39,057 bases of DNA from an uncultured Lachnospiraceae bacterium (GCA_946623875.1 CAMORO010000018.1:1-39057); one strand, 5' to 3'; shown: positions 8,304 through 16,128, counted from the first letter of the stretch. Notes: generated from the letters alone by a model not told the origin. Numbers and translations: made by a program.

Positions 8304-9551
8304 TTACACGGCCGACGAATTAAGATATCTGACCTGCTCCTCAGTCAGCACATCTATATGCTTTCCAAGAAATGCCAGCTTACGTACCGCAACATCATTA
8401 TCGACCTCGCGCGGCACATCGATTATCATCCTGTCAAGCTGTCCTTCATGTTCAACCAGATACTTTGCGGACAGAGCCTGAATTGCAAATGACATATCCA
8501 TGATCTCGGCCGGATGTCCGTCGCCTGCTGCCAGATTGACAAGCCTTCCCTCTGCAAGGATGTATATCCACTGTCCCGTAGGAAGCCTGTATCCCATGAT
8601 ATTCTTTCTCATCTCCCGTGTCTCTACGGCATTGGCCTTGAGCCATGCCATATCTATCTCACAGTCGAAATGACCGGCGTTGCACATAATGGCGCCGTCC
8701 TTAACAACTGCAAAATCCTCTTCATCTATTACTTTTTCGCAGCCTGTCACAGTCACAAAGAAATCCCCGACCTTAGCCGCTTCATTCATAGGCATTACTT
8801 CAAAACCGTCCATTACCGCCTCAATGGCTTTGACAGGATCGACCTCGGTAACGATAACCCTTGCTCCGAGACCCTTTGCCCTCATTGCAACACCCTTACC
8901 GCACCAGCCATAGCCTGCCACAACAACGATCTTGCCGGCAACTATCAGATTGGTGGTCCTGTTTATGCCGTCCCATACAGACTGGCCGGTTCCGTATCTG
9001 TTATCGAAGAAATGCTTGCAGTCGGCATTGTTGACAAGAACCATGGGGAACTTGAGTGCTCCTTCCTTATCCATTGCAAGAAGTCTCAGAATTCCGGTCG
9101 TGGTCTCTTCACAGCCGCCTATCACGTTCGGAATAAGATGTGTAAGCTCCGTATGTATCATATGTACAAGGTCTCCGCCGTCATCGATGATGATATTCGG
9201 GCCTGCTTCCAGTACCGCACGTATATGTGCATTGTACTCCTCCGGTGTTGAATCATACCATGCATGTACCTCAAGCCCTGCCTTAACCAGTGCCGCAGCC
9301 ACATCATCCTGAGTTGACAGCGGATTGGAACCGTTAACATACATATCCGCCCCGCCTGCCTTAAGTACCAGACACAGATAGGCTGTCTTGGCTTCAAGAT
9401 GTACCGACAACGCTATCTTCTTCCCTTTGAACGGCTGTGACACGGAAAACTCCTTCTCAAGGGTCCTTAAAAGGTCACAGTTCCTCTTAACCCACTCTAT
9501 CTTACGTTCACCTGACTCTGCCAGATTAATATCTCTTATCTCACTGCCCAT
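8304..9551 (-). CDS. ahcY: Adenosylhomocysteinase (SAH hydrolase), short form
   Basis: It splits S-adenosylhomocysteine into adenosine and homocysteine, removing the inhibitory product of methylation. The substrate segment NNADCKHFFDNRYGTGQS and the NAD-binding loop VVAGYGWCGKG are clear, as is CNAGHFDCEI. At 415 residues it is the short form seen in Archaea and Thermotoga: it lacks the roughly 40-residue insertion and the C-terminal extension ending KPDHYRY of the classical enzyme, stopping at RYLNSSAV. Some short relatives act on S-inosylhomocysteine, which cannot be excluded. It is the first gene of an ahcY-murC unit with its own promoter and leader hairpin. Confidence 0.93.
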   Translation of the reverse strand: MGSEIRDINLAESGERKIEWVKRNCDLLRTLEKEFSVSQPFKGKKIALSVHLEAKTAYLCLVLKAGGADMYVNGSNPLSTQDDVAAALVKAGLEVHAWYDSTPEEYNAHIRAVLEAGPNIIIDDGGDLVHMIHTELTHLIPNVIGGCEETTTGILRLLAMDKEGALKFPMVLVNNADCKHFFDNRYGTGQSVWDGINRTTNLIVAGKIVVVAGYGWCGKGVAMRAKGLGARVIVTEVDPVKAIEAVMDGFEVMPMNEAAKVGDFFVTVTGCEKVIDEEDFAVVKDGAIMCNAGHFDCEIDMAWLKANAVETREMRKNIMGYRLPTGQWIYILAEGRLVNLAAGDGHPAEIMDMSFAIQALSAKYLVEHEGQLDRMIIDVPREVDNDVAVRKLAFLGKHIDVLTEEQVRYLNSSAV

Positions 9552-9571
9552 ATCTTTTCCTCCTATTATAT

Positions 9572-9599
9572 TGAGTCAGAGGTCTTTTCTGCTGACTCA
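9572..9599 (-). promoter_or_regulatory. 5' leader hairpin of ahcY
   Basis: An 8-bp perfect inverted repeat, TGAGTCAG (9572-9579) and CTGACTCA (9592-9599), extendable by a CT/AG pair of bases across a one-base bulge. It begins at the predicted transcript start and ends before the AGGAGG of ahcY. No T run follows, so it is not a plain terminator; it may stabilise the 5' end or bind a regulator. Confidence 0.5.
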
Positions 9600-9606
9600 C
9601 ACAAAT

Positions 9607-9635
9607 AATATATATAATTTTTCGATTTCATGCAA
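9607..9635 (-). promoter_or_regulatory. Sigma-A promoter for ahcY-murC
   Basis: The minus strand shows TTGCAT (9635-9630), a 17-base spacer and TATATT (9612-9607). The predicted start point falls at about 9600, right at the leader hairpin. Confidence 0.65.
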
Positions 9636-9720
9636 GCCAAACACACATATTTCCACCCTTTCCCTTCTTTCGCTTAAGAAATGTCCATAAATATATTTAC
9701 CCAACAAATTTCATTTTTAA

Positions 9721-9758
9721 TTGCCCTATCCTTTCCATCTGTGATATAATTCATCACA
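9721..9758 (+). promoter_or_regulatory. Promoter with overlapping palindrome for the three-gene cassette
   Basis: TTGCCC (9721-9726), 18 bases, then TATAAT (9745-9750) with an extended TG. The -10 sits inside the inverted repeat TGTGAT-N7-ATCACA (9740-9758), a position where a bound repressor would block polymerase. This fits autoregulation, as in toxin-antitoxin operons, but that is inference. Confidence 0.6.
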
Positions 9759-9787
9759 TCAGGGGAATAATCATAAGGGGAATAAAT

Positions 9788-10090
9788 ATGGGAGTACTTA
9801 CAGGAACCGTATCCAAAGAAAGCAAACGGATCGAATACATGATCAAACGTTACCGGGAAATCAAATCATTTCTGCCCAAAGGTACCATATCACCCAAGAA
9901 GATCGGCAATCAGACCTACTACTATCTCAAATACCGTGACGGAGACCGTATAGTTTCCGACTACATACACAAGGAAGATCTGGAAAATCTTACGGAGCTT
10001 ATAGAGCACCGTAAACATACGGAGCTTATGATACGTACATTAAAGGCTGAGCTGGCAGAGGCGAAGCGATTGCTGAAAAGGAACAGATAA
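9788..10090 (+). CDS. Small unknown protein, first gene of DUF3791 cassette
   Basis: A 100-residue, lysine- and arginine-rich protein whose function I do not know. Its centre has a recognisable pattern, LPKGTISPKKIGNQTYYYLKYRDGD followed by IVSDYI, a compact beta-rich core typical of small proteins near toxin-antitoxin or accessory genes in Clostridia. The C-terminal third (about 65-100) is a charged helix with coiled-coil character. AAGGGGAATAAAT gives a good ribosome binding site. The stop codon ends one base before the next start, so the two genes are translationally coupled. It could be a DNA- or RNA-binding regulator of the cassette. Confidence 0.75.
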   Translation: MGVLTGTVSKESKRIEYMIKRYREIKSFLPKGTISPKKIGNQTYYYLKYRDGDRIVSDYIHKEDLENLTELIEHRKHTELMIRTLKAELAEAKRLLKRNR

Positions 10091-10091
10091 T

Positions 10092-10304
10092 ATGAACAAA
10101 GAAAGCTATCGGGTTATAAGGATACTTCTCATACCAAAGGTTGTGAGCCTTATCGCCGAGGAATTCGGATGGGACGAAATCAAGGCCTGTACTGCCTTTT
10201 ACAACTCCAGACTAAATGAGCAACTGGAGAACGACGACAATGATCTGTGGACCTACAGTGAATACAAGCTCCTCGAACTGTTCCGGAAGGAGATCATACA
10301 ATGA
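10092..10304 (+). CDS. Small unknown protein, second gene of DUF3791 cassette
   Basis: A 70-residue acidic, helical protein without signal or membrane segment. The pattern IPKVVSLIAEEFGWDEIKACTAFYNS, then a two-to-three-aspartate turn and YSEYKLLELFRKE, resembles a small family often placed just before DUF3791 genes in Clostridia; this association is from memory and no function is established. The start lies one base after the previous stop, and its last codons overlap the next start by four bases (ATGA), a sign of tight co-translation. It could be an antitoxin-like partner. Confidence 0.72.
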   Translation: MNKESYRVIRILLIPKVVSLIAEEFGWDEIKACTAFYNSRLNEQLENDDNDLWTYSEYKLLELFRKEIIQ

Positions 10305-10510
10305 CTAAGGAAGGTAACTTCTTAACCTATTGTGTCGAACAGTATAAATACGAAAAAAACATGACAGGCAGACAGGTCATGGATCTGTTTTCCAGATATG
10401 ATGTTCTTCCGTATCTGTACAGCTCCTCTGATCCTCTTCATGAGGCCAAGGCCAAATTCATTGTAGAGGATATAGATATCTACATCGATGCCTGCAAAAA
10501 AGTAATGTGA
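10301..10510 (+). CDS. DUF3791 domain protein
   Basis: A 69-residue protein that is entirely one DUF3791 domain, by the pattern FLTYCVEQYKYEKNMTGRQV, DLFSRYDVLPYL and the C-terminal FIVEDIDIYI. In other Clostridia this domain is commonly followed by a DUF3990 gene, thought to encode an ADP-ribosyltransferase-like toxin, but here a hairpin follows at once and no such gene is present. The ATGA overlap with the preceding gene shows coupling. The function is unknown; an antitoxin or orphan regulator role is inferred. Confidence 0.8.
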   Translation: MTKEGNFLTYCVEQYKYEKNMTGRQVMDLFSRYDVLPYLYSSSDPLHEAKAKFIVEDIDIYIDACKKVM

Positions 10511-10534
10511 GCCGGGAACACTCTCCCGACTCAC
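10507..10534. terminator. Hairpin terminator between DUF3791 cassette and zinc-ribbon gene
   Basis: GTGAG-c-CGGGA (10507-10517) pairs with TCCCG-a-CTCAC (10524-10534), an interrupted 10-bp stem with a six-base loop. It overlaps the DUF3791 stop codon. On the minus strand a run of six T lies five bases beyond, so it best serves the zinc-ribbon gene; the plus-strand T run is poor. Confidence 0.6.
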
Positions 10535-10550
10535 TTAACCTGTGCATATC

Positions 10551-11612
10551 TTACAATTCCTTACCATTGATACTTGTCACATTACCGTTCCTGATCACTA
10601 TATCAGCCCCTTCTCCTATTTGAAGAGATCTCCAGGTATCCTCATCCACTTCCGTGACATAGGATTTATTCTTATCTGTACCGAAAGTTATCTTGTACGA
10701 AGCCGCCCTTCCGCTCTCACGCTCATTATCCTTAAGGGGGGTGTCATCCCAATACGGTTCTTCACTGTTCCCGGATGTTTCAAGTGTATGATCCGGAAGC
10801 CATCTCTCTATTTCATAATAATACTTGGTACGGTAATCGGGAACACTGACATATACCGGCCTCTCCTCTTCTTCGGTATAATATTCCGTCACATATCTTG
10901 GAGTCTCATATGTCCTTTCGGTAAACGTTCCGTCTCCGTTATCAATATATTCCGTATGGGTATCATAACCATCCTGAACCTCTCTTGAGCGCTGTACCTC
11001 AACAGTTTCGTAATGGTCAAGAACCTGATCGTAATGATGTACCTCCCGCCGTTCCTCCGTAACTCTTCCGCCGGAAGGAACAGACCAGTCCGATTCTTCA
11101 ACCGTCCTGTACGCTTCCACCGAAATAACCCGGCCCCATGTCTTGGCCGTAACCTCGGCACTGTAATTCTTCGGTCTGCAGGAAAATGCAATGAAAGCAA
11201 TTAGTATGGCAATTCCAATCAGCAGTGGCAGACGCTTTTTAAGAGAGCCCGTGGATTGCGGGTTGTTATTCATAAACTGCTGCTGTTCCTGCTTCTTCGC
11301 TTCTTCCTTCTTCTTCTGATTCTCTACATTCTCAAAATAGTCCCCACTGCTTTCCTCTCTGTCGGCACCGCAGCCCACACATACTTTTGCATCATAACGG
11401 TTCAGAGCTCCGCAGTAGCTGCAGGTCCAGTCAGCACCCTTGCCGTAATCCTTTGCCTTGTTCTCATCCAGGTACTCCTTTTCCTTTTTCATGTAAAACC
11501 TGGTACCTTCATCCTGAGGATGACCGCATGACGTACAACGCTTGTTAAGTCCGCTTATTCCTTTAGTCCCACAGTAAGGACAATCCCAATATCCCTGCAC
11601 CAGCTTGTCCAT
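10551..11612 (-). CDS. Double zinc-ribbon, single-pass membrane protein
   Basis: A 353-residue protein of unknown function. Two zinc ribbons lie at the N-terminus: C11, C14, C26, C29 (CPYC...CTSC) and C64, C67, C78, C81 (CSYC...CVGC). A glutamine/lysine-rich linker leads to one membrane helix at about 128-144, and the rest (about 150-353) is rich in Tyr, Glu, Arg and Thr, with repeats such as RYVTEYYTEEEERPVYV. No signal peptide is seen, so the zinc end is probably cytosolic and the C-terminal domain outside. The ATG is preceded by AAAGGAAGAGG. It lies downstream of the 13-bp repeat array. Confidence 0.8.
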   Translation of the reverse strand: MDKLVQGYWDCPYCGTKGISGLNKRCTSCGHPQDEGTRFYMKKEKEYLDENKAKDYGKGADWTCSYCGALNRYDAKVCVGCGADREESSGDYFENVENQKKKEEAKKQEQQQFMNNNPQSTGSLKKRLPLLIGIAILIAFIAFSCRPKNYSAEVTAKTWGRVISVEAYRTVEESDWSVPSGGRVTEERREVHHYDQVLDHYETVEVQRSREVQDGYDTHTEYIDNGDGTFTERTYETPRYVTEYYTEEEERPVYVSVPDYRTKYYYEIERWLPDHTLETSGNSEEPYWDDTPLKDNERESGRAASYKITFGTDKNKSYVTEVDEDTWRSLQIGEGADIVIRNGNVTSINGKEL

Positions 11613-11651
11613 GTTGTCCTCTTCCTTTCAAAGATTGATATCGCGTCAATA

Positions 11652-11859
11652 TTTATATATCGCTGTTATGTATCATCGTTATGCATCTTTGTTATGTATT
11701 ATCGTTATGTATTATCGTTATATATCTGCGTTACGCATCGTTGTTACGTATCGATGTTATATAATATTGTTACATTTCAATGATATGTATTGCCGTTATG
11801 CATTAATGTTATATATCACTGTTACATATCACTGTTACATATCATCGCTACGTATCGCT
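11652..11859. repeat. Tandem array of sixteen 13-bp units
   Basis: Sixteen head-to-tail units of exactly 13 bp, starting at 11652 and then at 11665, 11678, 11691 and so on to 11847, fill most of the 251-base gap between the methyltransferase and zinc-ribbon genes. The consensus is GTTAYRYATYNNY (example GTTATGTATCATC). No length changes occur. In 14 of 16 units the seven-base core keeps alternating pyrimidine and purine (TATGTAT, TATGCAT, TATATAT, TACGCAT, TACGTAT, TACATAT), so changes are mostly transitions. An open plus-strand frame crosses it only because the consensus lacks stops there. Role unknown. Confidence 0.92.
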
Positions 11860-11863
11860 GTCA

Positions 11864-13099
11864 TCATTTCTCTTCATCAACCAGCAGCCTGTACAACACC
11901 GGCTTTATCTTCATTTCAGCGAGCATATTCCTGATCTCATCTGACAATGCGGTATAAGGTATCTTCGTATTCTCACCCGGAACCGTCTCCGTGTTCTTCC
12001 CTCTGTCCTTTCTTACCGCCCGTATCAGGATATTCTTAGGCGTATGCTCCATATCTATGAACTCAAGAAGCTGAACATCATATCCGCAGGCTCTCAGCAG
12101 CTCGGCTCTGACGCCATCGGTTATGAGCGCTGACATCCTTTCCTTGATTATACCATATTTCATCACGGGATGAAGGAGAGCCGAATCAATCTGCTTATTT
12201 ACTTCATGCTGACAGCAGGGTACCGACAGGATCACCCCTGCATCCCTGACGACCGCATTATACAGAGCATAATCCGTAGCCGTATCACAGGCATGCAGTG
12301 TTACCATAAGATCAACTGCACTTCTTTCATCGAAATCGGCAACATCACCACACATGAAGTTCAGCTTATCATACCCGTATTTATCCTTAAGGCTGTTACA
12401 CCTGCGTATAACATCTTCCTTAAGATCCAGTCCGGTTATCCGTACATCAAGCCCTTTTATAACGTTCAGATAATGATACATCGCGAAAGTCAGATAGGAT
12501 TTCCCACAGCCAAAATCAAGCACCTTGACTTCCCTGTCCTTCGCAAGTCCGTCAGCCACATCATCTATATATTCAAGAAAACGGTTTATCTGTCTGAACT
12601 TATCATAACCGCCGGCAACTACCTTACCCTCTTTTGTCATCAGACCAAGATCGATAAGAAAATCAACCGGTATTCCTTCCTCAAGTATATATCTTTTCTT
12701 TCTGTTATGCATAAGAGATGTAACAGTATCCTTACCCGAACAGGAACCTGAAGCTTTTTTGTCATCTTTATTGACATTCTTAACCTTCAGCGTTATCTCA
12801 CCCTTACGGTTAACAAGTCCGGTAGCCGACACACAGTCAGAATCAAGCCCTATCTGAACATAATCCCTCTCCATAAGCTTAATCACACGCTCTTTAAGAA
12901 CTTCCTTCGTCACATTCTCGTGAAGCACCTGAGTACCCTTGTATGAAGTAACCTGAAACATGAGCTTTTCTTTTATCATGACAGGCCTCGCCTTAAGCTT
13001 CTTTACCGGATTTGTCTTCTCCCTCGGACGGCTGATTATCAGTCCGATAAGTCGGTCATTTAAATTGTCATTGAGTAATGTGTTCAGATCATTTCGCAT
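11864..13099 (-). CDS. Class I SAM-dependent methyltransferase (Methyltransf_32, METTL25-like)
   Basis: A 411-residue cytosolic protein. The N-terminal 130 residues form a separate conserved region. After HNRKKRYILEEG (131-142) comes a Rossmann methyltransferase fold with the SAM loop LDFGCGKSYL (194-203), the acidic LDLKEDV strand, HACDTATD (269-276) and VPCCQHE (293-299), which together match the Methyltransf_32 family that includes METTL25 and GSTCD. The cysteine pair and histidines are typical of that family. The substrate is unknown; RNA or protein is possible. It overlaps the upstream gene by 11 bases, so they are translationally coupled. Confidence 0.85.
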   Translation of the reverse strand: MRNDLNTLLNDNLNDRLIGLIISRPREKTNPVKKLKARPVMIKEKLMFQVTSYKGTQVLHENVTKEVLKERVIKLMERDYVQIGLDSDCVSATGLVNRKGEITLKVKNVNKDDKKASGSCSGKDTVTSLMHNRKKRYILEEGIPVDFLIDLGLMTKEGKVVAGGYDKFRQINRFLEYIDDVADGLAKDREVKVLDFGCGKSYLTFAMYHYLNVIKGLDVRITGLDLKEDVIRRCNSLKDKYGYDKLNFMCGDVADFDERSAVDLMVTLHACDTATDYALYNAVVRDAGVILSVPCCQHEVNKQIDSALLHPVMKYGIIKERMSALITDGVRAELLRACGYDVQLLEFIDMEHTPKNILIRAVRKDRGKNTETVPGENTKIPYTALSDEIRNMLAEMKIKPVLYRLLVDEEK

Positions 13100-15605
13100 A
13101 AGTCAAAAACCTGTTTCCGTTTACCGCAAACCATGCGCCGGAATCCCTGAGTCCCTTTTTGATAAGATTTCCTTCCTGCGGATCGTATATGGTAAGATTG
13201 TTCTTGTCATAGCCTGTGATAAGCACGGCATTGTCATCTTCAACCATAGCCATTACCGGATATCCGTTTCCGATATAGTACTCCATCGCATCCGTCGAAC
13301 AGCCGGACAGCGCAAGCGGAACCATACCTTCAAGATTATCCTTCATAATATCGAGCGGAGTCACTCCCTTCGCTATCAGATCCTCCGTATCGATATATAC
13401 ACCGGCTGTCTTAAGCATTTCATTAAGGCAGACGGCTATGGTATTCTTATCGGTTGAATAAGATGTTTCAATTCCCTCTACTGAGCATTTATCGAGACGG
13501 TCGTTGTTCTTCCATATATATCTGCACTCCTTATCCACTACCGTTCCGTCTGCTTCCTCGGCTTTATAAACCGCATCCGATGCATCGGTATAGACAGCGA
13601 TGATCTCTCCCTTTGAGAATACGTAATATCTGTCAAGCACATCCTTTACATTCAGATAGAAATTCCTGTTGCCCTCATAGAGCACCTCTTTGGTCGTAAG
13701 CTTCCTGGTATTTGTTCCTGCCTTGGTATTCTTCAGTTCAGTCTGCCATGTTGTTTCCGTCTCTTCCGTAACTACATGCGTATAATGATTAAGCGAAGCC
13801 TCCTTTATCTCATTATTCATTATCTGGTCATCTTCTGCCTGATATATCAGTTCACCGTCTATTACGATGCGTTTGAGATTAACCATATTATCCTTGAACT
13901 CAACATCATTTACATACACTCCGTCATGATGATAGGTCTTGAGGATTTCACCGTTTAAGCTCTGGATATAGATATAATCCATCGGAAGCACTGTCCTTCC
14001 GGTAGAGTCAAGCCTGATATCATTTATTCCCACACTGCCGTAAACAAAATCATGATTGAAGAAGCCAAGCGGGATCAGAACATGTCCCGGTGAGGCATCG
14101 ATCTTAACCGGCTCCATTGCATTAAGTGACATGAAGCTTAAGGAATCATATTCATACAGATTGTCGGCAGGCTGCCACCCTATAACGCTGTTGTCAACGG
14201 AGGAAACAAACCTTGTCTCATTAAGGCCGCTTGCAAGAAGCTCCGATTTCATCGTTTCAAGATTAATGCTGTAAATGGTTCCGTTAAACAGCATATAAAG
14301 CGTGTTATTATGGTTTACATAACACAGATTTTCCACGTCATGTTTCAGTATCTCATATGACTTGGTATACGGAACAAACAGATTCTCCTCTATGGTATTG
14401 TATACCGAATCATAGTAGTAGACCGCAATCCCGGCCTCGCCTTCATGAGTACCACGGTTCATATAACCATATACGGCGAAGTAAATATTTCCAACCTCAT
14501 CAACGTACAAAATCTTAATATTATGCATATTATAAGCAGTTCTTACATCATTATTTTCTTTGTCCCTGAATGAATACACCCTCGTCAGGGAATCTGTATC
14601 CGAATCATAACTGTATAAACTTCTCTCCTGGACAAAACAGTAAATATTGGCATCCTTATTCTCTTTATAATCTATCGGCTCCGACAGTATGCCATGGAAC
14701 ACCTTACCGTTTGCAACAACAACATTGTCGTCATCAATTATCTTGTCCATGGTGCGTTCATAATCTATAAGGTATATTCTGTCGGCACCTCTTGTCAGAT
14801 AGAAATACTCGCGGATATCATACATTTCTCCCTTTGCCGAGACGACATAATCGAGAAGAATAGCCGCATCACGTGTATTGATGTCGAGCAGCCTTAACTC
14901 TTTGTCACTTTCAAGCACAGGCTCAAGCTCGCCCCATGTAAGCTGGTTAAAATTACTGTGGATATTGACATATCCGAAGCTGCTGTTATCGCCTTCGGAA
15001 TTCGACTCCATATATATCTTAAGTTCCTCGGCAGCCTCCTTGTCAAAAGTCTTTGAACTGAAGTTATGAACGAATTCAAGCTTCTCTGTCAGATACAGTT
15101 CTGCCTTATTTATAAATCTGCAGTAATATGAAGCTATCCGCCCGTCAGACATGGTAAGCTTAACTACAAGCATATATTCCTGCTCATCATTTATAAGATC
15201 CTTAACCGGTATGACCGTACTGATCTCATCATTATGGTATTCAAAGGACTGTATTTCCGCATTTTCAAGGAGTCTCTTCATATCGAGGGTCCTTACCTCG
15301 TAGGATACCCCCGTTACTATACTGTCAAAGGTCTTGATCTTGATCGGGATCGTCCTGTCAGCCGACATCGGCGTTATTGCTCCGCGCAAATAACTGCCTT
15401 CCATTTCACTTACGTAACCATGGAGACAGTTGATATATTCACCATTTACATTTACATATATTACAGGCAGTCCGGCTTTCTTCATCTGTGCCGTCATGTC
15501 GGTATTACCCTGATTCACAACACCCGATGTGATAAGTGCGCTGGCAACGAATACCACAAACAGCACAAGAAGCCTTATAAACGCCTTCAGAAGCTTCTTT
15601 CTCAT
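13089..15605 (-). CDS. Large membrane-anchored protein with degenerate C39-like domain
   Basis: An 838-residue protein with a short basic start and one membrane helix (about 9-27), then a long outside region. The middle (about 180-560) has repeated strand patterns such as ANIYCFVQERSLYSYDSDTDSL and NTLYMLFNGTIYSINLETM, suggesting a beta-propeller. The last 120 residues resemble a peptidase C39-like fold (NTIAVCLNEMLK; GYPVMAMVEDDNAVLITGYD; NLTIYDPQEG), but the usual His before the AVxxxGYD strand is Asn and no DCG block is seen, so it is probably not a protease. The gene overlaps the methyltransferase gene by 11 bases. Confidence 0.75.
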   Translation of the reverse strand: MRKKLLKAFIRLLVLFVVFVASALITSGVVNQGNTDMTAQMKKAGLPVIYVNVNGEYINCLHGYVSEMEGSYLRGAITPMSADRTIPIKIKTFDSIVTGVSYEVRTLDMKRLLENAEIQSFEYHNDEISTVIPVKDLINDEQEYMLVVKLTMSDGRIASYYCRFINKAELYLTEKLEFVHNFSSKTFDKEAAEELKIYMESNSEGDNSSFGYVNIHSNFNQLTWGELEPVLESDKELRLLDINTRDAAILLDYVVSAKGEMYDIREYFYLTRGADRIYLIDYERTMDKIIDDDNVVVANGKVFHGILSEPIDYKENKDANIYCFVQERSLYSYDSDTDSLTRVYSFRDKENNDVRTAYNMHNIKILYVDEVGNIYFAVYGYMNRGTHEGEAGIAVYYYDSVYNTIEENLFVPYTKSYEILKHDVENLCYVNHNNTLYMLFNGTIYSINLETMKSELLASGLNETRFVSSVDNSVIGWQPADNLYEYDSLSFMSLNAMEPVKIDASPGHVLIPLGFFNHDFVYGSVGINDIRLDSTGRTVLPMDYIYIQSLNGEILKTYHHDGVYVNDVEFKDNMVNLKRIVIDGELIYQAEDDQIMNNEIKEASLNHYTHVVTEETETTWQTELKNTKAGTNTRKLTTKEVLYEGNRNFYLNVKDVLDRYYVFSKGEIIAVYTDASDAVYKAEEADGTVVDKECRYIWKNNDRLDKCSVEGIETSYSTDKNTIAVCLNEMLKTAGVYIDTEDLIAKGVTPLDIMKDNLEGMVPLALSGCSTDAMEYYIGNGYPVMAMVEDDNAVLITGYDKNNLTIYDPQEGNLIKKGLRDSGAWFAVNGNRFLTYAK

Positions 15606-15666
15606 CTGTTACTTTCTTTTCCGGCAAAACTGTAAACGCTTGGTACAAGCCCAAACAATCAATCCT

Positions 15667-15698
15667 AAAAACGAACGGCCGGAGATAACCCCGACCGT
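15667..15698 (-). terminator. Terminator of the ATP synthase operon
   Basis: On the minus strand ACGGTCGG (15698-15691) pairs with CCGGCCGT (15682-15675) with one G-T wobble, followed by a run of T (15671-15667). It lies about 20 bases after the atpC stop. Confidence 0.8.
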
Positions 15699-15717
15699 CT
15701 TATACACTTCATAAATG

Positions 15718-16128
15718 CTATTTGCCTGCTGCCTCAATACGTGCAACCGATCTCTGAAGCGCCAGCTCGGCACGTTTCATATTGGTCGTGTCAGCCTTCT
15801 CCGCAAGACGCCTCTCTGCCCTCACTCTTGCTTCTTCAGCACGGTTTACATCTATCTCCTCAGGCCATTCGGCGATTTCCGCAAGTATCGTAACACTGTC
15901 CTGCAGTATCTCTACGAAGCCGCTTATCAGTGCAGCAGTCTTTGTTTCCGTATCAGTCTCTTTGATCCTCAAAAGTCCCGGAGCGATCACACAGGTAAGG
16001 GGGATATGATTCTTAAGAACTCCTATCTCACCTTCCGTCGTCCTGAGCTCGACCATAATGGCTTCGCCCTCGTAAAATACTCTTTCCGGTGTGATGATCT
16101 TTAATGCAAATGCTCTTTCATCAGCCAT
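15718..16128 (-). CDS. atpC: ATP synthase F1 subunit epsilon
   Basis: The 136-residue rotor-stalk subunit that couples F1 to the c ring and can inhibit ATP hydrolysis. It has the N-terminal beta-sandwich (LKIITPERVFYEGEAIMVELRTTEGEIGVLKNH) and a C-terminal helical hairpin with paired arginine/glutamate-rich helices (NRAEEARVRAERRLAEKADT). The length is normal. It is the last gene of the operon, 27 bases after atpD and before a strong terminator. Confidence 0.96.
   Translation of the reverse strand: MADERAFALKIITPERVFYEGEAIMVELRTTEGEIGVLKNHIPLTCVIAPGLLRIKETDTETKTAALISGFVEILQDSVTILAEIAEWPEEIDVNRAEEARVRAERRLAEKADTTNMKRAELALQRSVARIEAAGK

Noticed and set aside
9572-9635. SAH or SAM riboswitch before ahcY
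   Set aside because: The leader is only about 50 bases with a single short stem; none of the conserved cores of these riboswitches is present.
11652-11859. CRISPR array
   Set aside because: Units are directly adjacent, 13 bp long and degenerate, with no unique spacers and no cas genes near.
11605-11934. Plus-strand open frame of 109 codons through the 13-bp repeats
   Set aside because: The frame is open because the repeat consensus has no stop on this strand. No ribosome binding site is seen, and 39-base periodicity follows automatically from three 13-bp units.
15638-15650. Palindrome GCTTG-GTA-CAAGC before the 838-residue gene as an operator
   Set aside because: Only a 5-bp arm, and no clear promoter was found beside it; too weak to call.
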